A DNA stretch of 64,000 bases from contig NZ_FMZC01000006.1 in NCBI RefSeq assembly GCF_900102625.1, forward strand, positions 124,001-188,000, read 5' to 3'. The notes under the pieces were generated by a model. The model had not been told where the DNA came from and did not search any database. It saw only the letters and a program-made list of their open reading frames with translations. Each line of letters starts with the position of its first letter. Position 1 is the first letter of the stretch. Of this stretch, positions 30,751 through 39,302 are shown piece by piece. The stretch comes from Paracidovorax valerianellae (GTDB lineage: Bacteria > Pseudomonadota > Gammaproteobacteria > Burkholderiales > Burkholderiaceae_C). Made by a program: the position numbers and the translations under genes.

Positions 30751-30829
30751 GGGCCGAAGCCATTCAGGCAAGAGCTGCGATCAGCAGCCATTTCGGCTTT
30801 TAAATACCCGTAAGAGGGGGAGGAAAACC

Positions 30830-32854
30830 ATGGAACTCGCGTTTCGGAACGCGTGCGCACCCGCGCCCGCCACCACCATTCTGGCCGCCGCACTGGCGTG
30901 CTTCGCGGCACTGCCCGCACAGGCCCAGACAGACACCGCACGGGGGGTGGCCAACCCGCCCCTGCTGGAGCTGCAGCGCAAGGCGCCCCGCACCCTGCGG
31001 CTTTCTACCAGCCAGGCCACGCGGGCCCCCGTATCCCACGAAGCATCGCTCGACCTGAACGTCGTCTACACCGACGGCAAGCTGTGGAACCCCGCGGAGC
31101 AGCGCTTCGACAAGGTGCACCTGCGCAGCTACCAGGGCACCCGCGTCGATCCGAAGGCGCCCTTCGTCTCGCCCATGCTGGAGATCCGCCCCGGCGACAC
31201 CATCCGCATCCGCCTGAACAACCAGCTGCCGCCCGACCCGAGCTGCACCACCTTCAGCGGCGGGGTCAACACGCCGCATTGCTTCAACGGCACCAACCTT
31301 CACACCCACGGCCTGTGGGTGAACCCGGCGGGCAACGGCGATAACGTGCTGATCTCGATCAACCCGACGGTGAGCTTCGAGTACGAATACAACATTCCCT
31401 CGGACCACCCCGCAGGCACGTTCTGGTACCACACGCACCGCCACGGCTCCACCGCGCTGCAAGTGGCCAGCGGCATGGCGGGCGCCCTGGTCATCCGCGG
31501 TGACAGGCCGCCCACGCCCACGCAGACCGGCGATGTGGACACGCTGCTGCGCCCCACGGCCCGCCAATCGTTCAAGGAACGGGTGGTGGTGCTGCAGCAG
31601 ATTCAATACGCCTGCCGCGACCAGAACAATCGCATCCAGTTCAACCCCGACGGCACCTACCGCTGCAACGAAGGCGACGTCGGCACCATCGAGCACTACA
31701 AGGCCGTGGACGCGGAAGACAAGGACCAGTTCGGCCCCGGCACCTGGCCGGCCTCGGGCCGCTACACCAGCATCAACGGCCAGGTGCTGCCCAACTTCGA
31801 AGGCGCCAAGGCCGGGCAGATCGAGCGCTGGCGCACCATCCACGGCGGCGTGCGCGACACCATCAACCTGGAGTTCCGCAAGCTGCGGCCCGGTGCGCGC
31901 AGCGCCCAGGCCTTGAAGGCCAGCGAGCACGACGCCTACATCGAACAGAACTGCACCGGCGCCCCGCTGCCCCAGCACTTGATCGCGGCCGACGGCCTGA
32001 CCACGGCCGCCGTCATCAGCAGCACCCAGACCATCTACCAGCCCGCTTACCGCTGGGACACGCTGATGGTGTTCCCGGAAGCAGGCGACTACTGCGTGAT
32101 CGACGGCGCCTCGCCCCCCTCGGCCAGCGTGAACCAGGCACCGCCTTCGCGCCAGCTGCTCGGCGTCGTCAGCAAGGTGGCACCGGGCAATCCTGTGGCG
32201 AAGAACGTGTCTGGCTATGTGACTGCGGAACTGGTGGCGGCGGCTGCGGCCAACCTGCCCAGCGACGTGCAGGGCAAAGTCATCGCCGATTTGAAGAACG
32301 GCATGCGGCTCTCCAGCTTCGTGCCCCATCCCACCGTGCAGGACAGCGAGGTCACCGGTAAGCAGACGCTGGCTTTCAACATCGACCTGACCACCAAGCC
32401 GATCCAGTTCCAGGTGGACGGTAAACCGTTCGATCCGAACCGCATCGACCGCGTGCTGACGCTGGGCGGCGTGGACGAATGGACGCTGCAATCGGACTTC
32501 GTGAGCCACCCGTTCCACATCCACGTGAATCCGTTCCAGATCGTCAAGATCCTCGATCCGGACGGCAAGGATGTCTCCGGGCCTGACGCGCAAGACGATG
32601 CCGGCGGCGCGATCGACCCGCAGTACCGGGGACTCAAAGGCGTCTGGAAAGACACGCTCTGGGTCAAGAACATCGCGACCAAGGAAAAGCCCGACGGCAA
32701 ATACACGCTCATCGTGCGCACGCGCTACCAACGCTACATCGGCGACTACGTGCTGCACTGCCACATCCTGGACCATGAAGACCAGGGAATGATGCAGATC
32801 GTCCGGGTGGCGGTGCCCGACGGGGCCGGTGGTGCGAGCAAGGGCCACCACTGA
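30830..32854 (+). CDS. Multicopper oxidase (laccase-like), exported
   Basis: A 674-residue blue copper oxidase that couples one-electron oxidation of phenols or metals to reduction of oxygen to water. A signal peptide ends near ALPAQAQ (residue 33). All four copper-ligand motifs are found: LHTHGLW (158-160), WYHTHRHG (201-205), HPFHIHVNPF (near 560) and the trailing HCHILDHEDQGMM (near 643) with a Met as the likely type 1 axial ligand. It is about 100 residues longer than small laccases because of a central insertion (about 240-430). Strong Shine-Dalgarno GGGGGAGG 7 nt upstream. First of three genes read together with the tyrosinase. Confidence 0.92.
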   Translation: MELAFRNACAPAPATTILAAALACFAALPAQAQTDTARGVANPPLLELQRKAPRTLRLSTSQATRAPVSHEASLDLNVVYTDGKLWNPAEQRFDKVHLRSYQGTRVDPKAPFVSPMLEIRPGDTIRIRLNNQLPPDPSCTTFSGGVNTPHCFNGTNLHTHGLWVNPAGNGDNVLISINPTVSFEYEYNIPSDHPAGTFWYHTHRHGSTALQVASGMAGALVIRGDRPPTPTQTGDVDTLLRPTARQSFKERVVVLQQIQYACRDQNNRIQFNPDGTYRCNEGDVGTIEHYKAVDAEDKDQFGPGTWPASGRYTSINGQVLPNFEGAKAGQIERWRTIHGGVRDTINLEFRKLRPGARSAQALKASEHDAYIEQNCTGAPLPQHLIAADGLTTAAVISSTQTIYQPAYRWDTLMVFPEAGDYCVIDGASPPSASVNQAPPSRQLLGVVSKVAPGNPVAKNVSGYVTAELVAAAAANLPSDVQGKVIADLKNGMRLSSFVPHPTVQDSEVTGKQTLAFNIDLTTKPIQFQVDGKPFDPNRIDRVLTLGGVDEWTLQSDFVSHPFHIHVNPFQIVKILDPDGKDVSGPDAQDDAGGAIDPQYRGLKGVWKDTLWVKNIATKEKPDGKYTLIVRTRYQRYIGDYVLHCHILDHEDQGMMQIVRVAVPDGAGGASKGHH

Positions 32855-32909
32855 ACGAGCGGCGCATTGCATTGGATTTCACTGATAAACAAACGAGGGA
32901 GTAATCGAC

Positions 32910-34430
32910 ATGATCAGCAAAAGAAACGCACTGAAAACAGTGGTCGCCGTCGGCGCCGTCAGCACCTTCTCGGGCATGGTGCCCGGGCTGGTGAAGACCG
33001 TGGCCGCGGCAAAACTTCGCATCCGCCGCTGCGTCAACACCATGGCGCTGGACGATCCGGACCTGTCCGCGTACCGGGACTTCGTGGGCATCATGCGGGC
33101 CCAGCCGCAAACCGCGCGGGTCAGCTGGCGGGGTTTCGCCAACCAGCACGGGGACGCGCACAACTTCAAATATTGCCCGCACGGCGACTGGTACTTCCTG
33201 CCCTGGCACCGCGGTTTCGTCGAGATGTATGAAAAAACGGCCGCTGCCCTGACCCGCCACCCCGAGTTCGCCATGCCGTACTGGGACTGGACCGCGCTGC
33301 GTGAACTGCCGGCCGCCTTCACCGACAAGACCTACCAGGGCGAGCCCAATCCGCTGTACGTCCCGGGCAAAGGCGACGACCCGTCCATGGTGCGCAACCC
33401 CCTCACCGGCGCCAATGCCCTGACCGACGAGCTGGTCGGTCCGAAGGTGATCAGCAGCATTTACCAGGAAACGAACTACGAGGCCTTCGGCACCAGCCGT
33501 TCAGTCGATCGAAGCAACCCGAACAAGCCGATCGTGCAGAACAACCTCGATCCCAAATGGGTGCCCATGGGTGGCGGCAGCCAGGGCATTCTGGAGCGCA
33601 CGCCGCACAACAACGTGCATAACAACATCGGCGGATTCATGCCGGAGTCGAACTCGCCGCGTGACCCGATTTTCATGATGCACCACAGCAACATCGACCG
33701 CATCTGGGCCTCATGGAACGCGCTCGGCCGCCAGAATTCGACCGATCCGCTGTGGCTGAACATGCCGTTTCGCGACAACTACATCGCGCCCAACGGCACG
33801 TTCTATACCAAGAAGGTGAGCGACCTGCTGAGCACCGCCGCGCTGGGCTACACCTACGACACGCTTCCCGAACCCGACAACCAGCCCGCCGATCCGCAGC
33901 GCCGGGCCAACCTGTCTGCGCTGTTCAATCCTGCCGCTGGCGGCAACCTCCTGCGCGTGAAGAAAACCGACATGGCGGCCGCAGTGGCCGCCACTTCGGT
34001 GGGCGTGCCGTTCCAGCTGGGTGCCAATGCCCTGGCGCCACTGCAGGCCTCGCCCTTGGCGCCCCCTACCGGCGCACCCCGCGAAGTCGTGGCCGTGATT
34101 TCGGACATCCGCATCGCGGACAACGTGCGTGCGATCCGGGTCTTCGTCAATCGCGGTACGGTCGGGCCGGAGGTGCCGGTCACCGACCCGCACTTCGTGA
34201 CGACGCTCAGCTTCCTCAGGCATGGGCACGGCCACGGCGACGGAGATCACGGGAGCAACCTGCCCTCGACCCTCGTCAACCTGACCGAGACGCTGCGGCG
34301 CCTGGCGCAGACGCAGGGGCTGCAGAACGACACGGTGACGGTGCAATTGGTCGCGCTGCCGGTCGCGGGCACCCCGCCTTCGCAAGTCGGCACGGTCGTG
34401 CCCGGCTCGATCGAGATCGCGCTCATCTGA
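32910..34430 (+). CDS. Tyrosinase / polyphenol oxidase family protein
   Basis: A 506-residue type 3 copper enzyme that hydroxylates monophenols and oxidises diphenols to quinones. CuA ligands are probably His80 or His84, His91 and His100 (CPHGDWYFLPWHRGF); CuB ligands His233 and His237 (HNNVHNN) and one of the pair His258-His259 (MMHHSNIDRIW). Residues 122-127 (MPYWDW) form the family core. The C-terminal 130 residues make a separate beta-rich domain, including a His/Gly run (HGHGHGDGDHG). The N-terminus SKRNALK resembles a Tat signal with Lys for the first Arg. It lies 55 bp after the multicopper oxidase gene. Confidence 0.9.
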   Translation: MISKRNALKTVVAVGAVSTFSGMVPGLVKTVAAAKLRIRRCVNTMALDDPDLSAYRDFVGIMRAQPQTARVSWRGFANQHGDAHNFKYCPHGDWYFLPWHRGFVEMYEKTAAALTRHPEFAMPYWDWTALRELPAAFTDKTYQGEPNPLYVPGKGDDPSMVRNPLTGANALTDELVGPKVISSIYQETNYEAFGTSRSVDRSNPNKPIVQNNLDPKWVPMGGGSQGILERTPHNNVHNNIGGFMPESNSPRDPIFMMHHSNIDRIWASWNALGRQNSTDPLWLNMPFRDNYIAPNGTFYTKKVSDLLSTAALGYTYDTLPEPDNQPADPQRRANLSALFNPAAGGNLLRVKKTDMAAAVAATSVGVPFQLGANALAPLQASPLAPPTGAPREVVAVISDIRIADNVRAIRVFVNRGTVGPEVPVTDPHFVTTLSFLRHGHGHGDGDHGSNLPSTLVNLTETLRRLAQTQGLQNDTVTVQLVALPVAGTPPSQVGTVVPGSIEIALI

Positions 34431-34452
34431 CGCGGCATCCCGGTAGCGAAAC

Positions 34453-34947
34453 ATGGCCAGCCCTTCCCCCATGACCATCATGCTGGCCATGGCGCTCACC
34501 GGGGCGCCAGCCTCGGCTGCGCACGCCATGGGTCAGCCTCCACCCGCTGCCGCCGCCAAAGCCGTGGCCACCGGCGCGGTGCCTGCCCAGGTGTGCGTGA
34601 CTCCTTCAGCGACCGATCTGCGGGCGTTGCAGGAAGACCGCCAGCGCGCCGTGATCGTGCTCAACGCATTCGAACCGCCCCAACCGCGCACGGGGCGCCT
34701 GATTGCATCGCTGCTCGCCGGTAGCCCGCAGACTCCCCGGGAGATCACCCGTTTTGCAGTCCACCCGCTGCAAGCCTTCACGGCCGCGCAGCCACAGCGC
34801 AGCCAGCGATTCCTGGTGTCGCTGGCGGGGTATGCCCATCAGCTTCAGGCAGGCCGGCCCGTGTGCCTTCAGATCGGATTCGATGCAGGCTCTCATCCCG
34901 CCGAAGGGGGCCGGGCCGAGGTGTCCATCGAACTCTCCCCCGTTTGA
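34453..34947 (+). CDS. Small exported protein, possible tyrosinase accessory domain
   Basis: A 164-residue protein with an N-terminal signal sequence (about residues 1-26, ASAAHAMG) and a single beta-rich domain. I do not recognise a named family. Its order of segments (VIVLNAFEPP ... RFAVHPLQAF ... RFLVSLAGYA ... VCLQIGFDA ... AEVSIELSPV) resembles the C-terminal domain of the neighbouring tyrosinase, which ends PGSIEIALI. It starts 22 bp after the tyrosinase stop and would be co-translated. Its last 55 bp overlap the end of the convergent TetR gene. A copper chaperone or caddie-like role is inference. Confidence 0.65.
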   Translation: MASPSPMTIMLAMALTGAPASAAHAMGQPPPAAAAKAVATGAVPAQVCVTPSATDLRALQEDRQRAVIVLNAFEPPQPRTGRLIASLLAGSPQTPREITRFAVHPLQAFTAAQPQRSQRFLVSLAGYAHQLQAGRPVCLQIGFDAGSHPAEGGRAEVSIELSPV

Positions 34948-35570
34948 TCCGGAGCATCCGCGCGCAACAGCCCCCACAGCATGCGCACCAGTTCGTCCTC
35001 GAACGCGGGCTGGCCCAGCAAAGGGGAGTCTTCCAGCGCGGCGCTGCGGATCGTGCCCATGATGGCCCGCGTCGCCACGAACATCATGGCCGGGCTGGGC
35101 GGCCGCACCGAGGTGTCACCGACTTCGATGAGGCGTGCCAGTGCCAATGCATTGCGCTCGGCCCCTTCGCGCAACGCGGCCGTCACGCGGTCGTGATGGT
35201 CGATGCGCCAGCCCAGCCGCACCATGCCGCGCCGCAGCCGGGAGTGGCCGCCGGTGCCGAACGCGGTCACCAGCAGGCGGACCATGTCGCGCAGCACGCC
35301 GCGCACATCGCGTTGCTCGGCCACGGCGTCATCGAGCAGTTCGCGCAACTGCTGCTGAACGCGGTTGCGCTCGCGCTCCACCATGGCCAGCAAGATGGCT
35401 TCCTTCGACGGAAAGTACTGGTAGAGCGTACCGATCGAAAAGCCCGCCACCTGGGCGACCTTGTTGGTGGTCACGCACTCCTCCCCTTCCTTCTCGACGA
35501 TCTGGGCCGTGGCACCAAAAATCGCTTCGATGGTCTGCCGTGCACGCGCCTGCGTGGGTTGGCGGCGCAT
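34893..35570 (-). CDS. TetR family transcriptional regulator
   Basis: A TetR protein of about 225 residues: N-terminal helix-turn-helix (about residues 20-60, VTTNKVAQVAGFSIGTLYQYFPSKEAIL) and a helical ligand domain. The start is set at MRRQPTQAR; a GTG 12 codons upstream is an alternative, and neither has a clear Shine-Dalgarno sequence. The gene is convergent with the copper-oxidase operon and overlaps the small protein gene by 55 bp at the 3' ends, so transcripts from both sides would be antisense there. Confidence 0.85.
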   Translation of the reverse strand: MRRQPTQARARQTIEAIFGATAQIVEKEGEECVTTNKVAQVAGFSIGTLYQYFPSKEAILLAMVERERNRVQQQLRELLDDAVAEQRDVRGVLRDMVRLLVTAFGTGGHSRLRRGMVRLGWRIDHHDRVTAALREGAERNALALARLIEVGDTSVRPPSPAMMFVATRAIMGTIRSAALEDSPLLGQPAFEDELVRMLWGLLRADAPDQTGESSMDTSARPPSAG

Positions 35571-35751
35571 GTTCGCGGGTGTGTCGGAGGGGGAGGATTT
35601 CTTCACGGGGGTGGCTTTCGGCAAACAGGCGACCGGGCATCCTGCGATCTGCGATCGAGCGATGCAGCGCGTGCCTGAAAACTGAATGGTGCTCAGAAAG
35701 TGCAGCGGGAGCAAGGGCGCGGAACGCACGGTCTTCAGCCGTGCTGCCCGC

Positions 35752-36768
35752 TCAGGCTGTCGGTGCTACCGATGCGGTCGATTGCCGCTCGATCAGCCGA
35801 AAGCCCAGATCGAAAATCGACTCGGTGCCCGCCTTGCCGCGACAGCGATCGACGATCAACTGCGCGGCAAGCCGGCCGATTTCAGGGCCGTCGACATGCA
35901 CGGTGGTGATGGACGGCACCATGTGCTCACCAAAATCGGCGTTGCCGAAGCCGCACACGGCCAGATCCTGCGGCACCCGCAGCCCGCGGGCCTGCGCCTC
36001 CACCAGGACGCCATGCGCCAGGGTGTCCGAACTGCAGCACACGGCCTGCAGGCCCGGCTCGGTGTCGAGTAGCTCCGACAGCGCCCGCCTGCCCAACGCC
36101 AGGCTGCTGGGCGCAGGCACCACGGCCGTGGGCACCTCGCGGCCCAGCGTTGCGATGAAGCCTTCGCGGCGCAGCATGGCGCGGTGATCGCCGCCGGTTG
36201 CGATGCCGACCCGTTGCCAGCCCTTCGACAGGAAATACCCCGCGACCGCGCCCCCCACCTTCAGGTGCGAAAAGCCCACCACCATGTCCACCGGGCGGTC
36301 GCTCAGGTCCCAGGTCTCGACCACCGGAATGCCGGATCGGCGCAGCCGGTCGCGCGCCCGCTGCGACTGCACCAGCCCGGTCATCACCAGGCCATCGGGC
36401 TGGCGGCCGATCATGGTGTTCAGCACGGCTTCCTCGCGCTCGGCGTCGTACGCGGTCTGGCCCAGGATGAGCTGGTAGCCCTCGGCAGCCAGCGCGGTCG
36501 TGAGGGTCTGTACCGTGGGCAGGAACTGAGACACCGACAGCGCCGGCACCACCGCTGCCACCATCAGGCTGCGGCGTGATTTCAGCCCCCCGGCCAGCAG
36601 GTTGGGGATGTAGCCGGTGGCCTCCACGGCCTCCTGCACGCGCGCCTTTGTCTTCTCGGACACCACACCCGGATTGCTCAGCGCACGCGATGCGGTGATC
36701 AGCGACACGCCAGCGGCCTTGGCCACGTCGTGGAGCGTGACCGCCTTGAAATGGGAGGGGGCATTCAT
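35752..36768 (-). CDS. LacI family transcriptional regulator (GntR-like)
   Basis: A 338-residue LacI protein starting MNAPSHFKAVTLHDVAKAAGVS; the helix-turn-helix covers about residues 10-32 and the periplasmic-binding-fold effector domain about 65-335. It is divergent from a Bug protein, an enolase-type dehydratase and garD. The dyad AATGACAACGATATCATT in the gap resembles the operators of the E. coli GntR/IdnR group, so a sugar acid or its breakdown product is the likely inducer. Confidence 0.9.
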   Translation of the reverse strand: MNAPSHFKAVTLHDVAKAAGVSLITASRALSNPGVVSEKTKARVQEAVEATGYIPNLLAGGLKSRRSLMVAAVVPALSVSQFLPTVQTLTTALAAEGYQLILGQTAYDAEREEAVLNTMIGRQPDGLVMTGLVQSQRARDRLRRSGIPVVETWDLSDRPVDMVVGFSHLKVGGAVAGYFLSKGWQRVGIATGGDHRAMLRREGFIATLGREVPTAVVPAPSSLALGRRALSELLDTEPGLQAVCCSSDTLAHGVLVEAQARGLRVPQDLAVCGFGNADFGEHMVPSITTVHVDGPEIGRLAAQLIVDRCRGKAGTESIFDLGFRLIERQSTASVAPTA

Positions 36769-36908
36769 GGCAATGGCGAGGCAATCGATCGGCAAAAGAA
36801 GACGGGGACCATACCGCATCCGGGCACCAAGGCAGCGGCGCGGCGCGGTACAAGCAGTTCATCCCACACATGGCGGAAAACCCCGAGAGGAAAGGCTTGA
36901 TCATCCAA

Positions 36909-36926
36909 AATGACAACGATATCATT
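36909..36926. promoter_or_regulatory. Candidate LacI operator 1
   Basis: AATGACAACGATATCATT is an imperfect 18-bp palindrome (14 of 18 positions symmetric) with a central CG, the form used by LacI-family repressors. Its first ten bases recur exactly at 37006. It lies 140 bp upstream of the LacI gene start and 115 bp upstream of the Bug gene. Confidence 0.6.
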
Positions 36927-37005
36927 CATCAAAACCAGCAGAGGTGAAGTTCATCAAAGATGCCTTTCGTGAATCGATTTTTCGAGACGCAGCCTCTAAA
37001 ACAAG

Positions 37006-37020
37006 AATGACAACGTTCAC
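37006..37020. promoter_or_regulatory. Candidate LacI operator 2
   Basis: AATGACAACGTTCAC repeats the ten bases AATGACAACG of the first operator and has the symmetric core AACGTT. It lies 20 bp before the Bug start codon, a position where bound repressor would block transcription. Distance between the two sites is 97 bp. Confidence 0.5.
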
Positions 37021-37040
37021 ATCCATCCAGGAGACAAACC

Positions 37041-38000
37041 ATGAAACGCTTCCTCGCCGCACTTTCCCTCGGTGTGCTCGCCATCGGCGCCCACGCGCAG
37101 GCCTGGCCTGAAAAGCCCGTCACGCTGGTGGTGCCCTTCCCACCCGGCGGCTCGACCGATCAAGTCGCGCGGGCGGTCGGGCCCCGGCTCACCGAGAAAT
37201 TCAAGCAGTCCTTTCTGGTGGACAACCGGCCCGGCGCCACCGGCACCATCGGCGCCACCTATGTGCAGCGCGCCGCGCCGGACGGCTACACCTTCCTGGT
37301 GACTTCACTGGGGCCGCTGGTCATCGTGCCGCACTTGCTCAAGGGCTTGCAGTACGACGCCATGAACGGCTTCGACCTGATCACCGTGGCCGTGCAGTCG
37401 CCCAACGTGCTCGTCGTGCCGGCCAGCTCCCCGCACAAGACGGTGGCCGACGTCATCGCCTATGAAAAAGCCAACCCCGGCAAGATGAGCTTCGCCTCGG
37501 CAGGCAACGGCTCCAGCGACCACCTGACCGCCGAACTCTTCTGGCAGCAGACCGGAACGAAGGGCGTGCACATTCCCTACAAAGGCGGCGCACCGGCCCA
37601 TACGGACCTGATCGGCGGGCAGGTCGATGCGTCGTTCCAGAACATCAACGCCGTGGCGCAGTACATCAAGGCCGGCAAGATGCGCGCGCTGGCCATCACC
37701 AGCCCCAAGCGCTCGCCAGTGCTGCCCGACGTGCCCACGCTGGCCGAAGCGGGCGTGCCCAATGTCGAGGTCGCATCTTGGCAGGCCATCGTCGCGCCCA
37801 AGGGCTTGCCGCCCGCCCTGCGGGAAAAGGCCCACGCCGCGTTCGTCGAAGCGCTCAAGGACCCGAAAGTGCGCGAGCAGTTCACATCGATCGGCTTTGA
37901 AATGGTGACCAACACGCCCGAGCAGTTCACCGCCTTCCAGCAGCAGGAGTCCGCGCGCTGGAAGAAGGTGATCGAGATCGGAAAGATCTCCATCGACTGA
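37041..38000 (+). CDS. Bug family tripartite tricarboxylate transporter substrate-binding protein
   Basis: A 319-residue periplasmic binding protein with a signal peptide ending IGAHAQA (about residue 22), then WPEKPVTLVVPFPPGGSTDQVAR and the conserved HIPYKGGAPAHTDLIGGQVDASF. It is the first gene after the LacI operators, ahead of two dehydratase genes, suggesting uptake of a sugar acid such as galactarate. Membrane subunits of the transporter are not in this window. Confidence 0.92.
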   Translation: MKRFLAALSLGVLAIGAHAQAWPEKPVTLVVPFPPGGSTDQVARAVGPRLTEKFKQSFLVDNRPGATGTIGATYVQRAAPDGYTFLVTSLGPLVIVPHLLKGLQYDAMNGFDLITVAVQSPNVLVVPASSPHKTVADVIAYEKANPGKMSFASAGNGSSDHLTAELFWQQTGTKGVHIPYKGGAPAHTDLIGGQVDASFQNINAVAQYIKAGKMRALAITSPKRSPVLPDVPTLAEAGVPNVEVASWQAIVAPKGLPPALREKAHAAFVEALKDPKVREQFTSIGFEMVTNTPEQFTAFQQQESARWKKVIEIGKISID

Positions 38001-38065
38001 GCCACTGCCCGTACCCACTCGTCCCTCGCTCCGCTTTTCATCCTGATTCGTCATCCGCCCACACC

Positions 38066-39214
38066 ATGGCCACTCCTTCTTCCTCGTCCGCCGACAGCAT
38101 CACATGGGTCCGCATTTCTTCGTGCTACCTGCCTTTGGCCAACCCCATCAGCGACGCCAAGGTGCTGACCGGGCGCCAGAAGCCGATGACCGAGATCGCC
38201 ATGCTGTTCGCCGAGATCGAAACGAAGGACGGCCACCAGGGCCTGGGATTCAGCTACTCCAAGCGGGCGGGCGGGCCGGGGCAGTTCGCGCATGCGCAGG
38301 AGGTCGCGCCGGCCTTGCTGGGCGAAGACCCGAGCGATATTTCCCGGCTGTGGACCAAGCTGTGCTGGGCGGGCGCGTCGGTGGGCCGCAGCGGCATGGC
38401 GGTGCAGGCCATCGGGGCGTTCGACGTGGCGCTGTATGACCTGAAGGCACGCCGCGCGGGGCTCTCGCTCTCCAAACTGCTGGGCTCGCAGCGCGAGTCC
38501 GTGCGGTGCTACAACACCTCGGGCGGCTTTCTGCACACGCCGCTCGACCAGTTGCTGCAAAACGCCAGCGCCTCGCGCGAACGGGGCATCGGCGGCATCA
38601 AGCTCAAGGTGGGCCAGCCCGACCACGCCCTGGACATCCAGCGCGTCGAGGCCGTGCGAAAGCACCTGGGCGATGCCATGCCCATCATGGTCGATGCCAA
38701 CCAGCAGTGGGACCGGCCCACCGCCCAGCGCATGTGCCGTGTCTTCGAGGCGTTCAACCTCGTCTGGATCGAAGAGCCGCTGGACGCCTACGACTTCGAA
38801 GGCCATGCAGCGCTCGCCGCGCAGTTCGATACCCCCATCGCCACCGGCGAAATGCTGACCAGCGCGGCCGAGCATGGCGAACTGATCCGCCACCGCGCCG
38901 CCGACTACCTCATGCCCGACGCGCCGCGCGTGGGAGGCATCACGCCCTTTCTCAAGATCGCCGCGCAGGCCGAACACGCAGGGCTGAGCCTGGGGCCGCA
39001 CTTCGCGATGGAACTGCACGTGCACCTGGGCGCCGTGTACGCCACCGAGCCCTGGGTGGAACACTTCGACTGGCTGGAGCCGCTGTTCAACGAACGCCTT
39101 GAAATCCGCGATGGGCGCATGCTCGTGCCCACGCGCCCCGGCCTCGGCCTGAGCCTGAGCGAGCAGGCCCGCGGCTGGACGCGCGCCACGGCGGAGTTCG
39201 GTGCGCGAGCCTGA
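38066..39214 (+). CDS. Mandelate racemase/muconate lactonizing family dehydratase (talarate/galactarate-type)
   Basis: A 382-residue enolase-superfamily enzyme. The catalytic lysine pair GIKLKVGQ (about residue 174), metal ligands in VDANQQWD, IEEPLD and TGEM, and the C-terminal general-base histidine in GPHFAMELHVH are present. This set matches acid sugar dehydratases of the L-talarate/galactarate group, which remove water from an aldarate to give a ketodeoxy acid. Part of the LacI-controlled run; 65 bp after the Bug gene. Confidence 0.85.
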   Translation: MATPSSSSADSITWVRISSCYLPLANPISDAKVLTGRQKPMTEIAMLFAEIETKDGHQGLGFSYSKRAGGPGQFAHAQEVAPALLGEDPSDISRLWTKLCWAGASVGRSGMAVQAIGAFDVALYDLKARRAGLSLSKLLGSQRESVRCYNTSGGFLHTPLDQLLQNASASRERGIGGIKLKVGQPDHALDIQRVEAVRKHLGDAMPIMVDANQQWDRPTAQRMCRVFEAFNLVWIEEPLDAYDFEGHAALAAQFDTPIATGEMLTSAAEHGELIRHRAADYLMPDAPRVGGITPFLKIAAQAEHAGLSLGPHFAMELHVHLGAVYATEPWVEHFDWLEPLFNERLEIRDGRMLVPTRPGLGLSLSEQARGWTRATAEFGARA

Positions 39215-39302
39215 CACTGCGCCATACAACCACCGACTGCAGCCGACCACTGGCAATCCACCGCTGCGGTAAAAAAGCGAACCCACGATACCGACAGACC
39301 CC

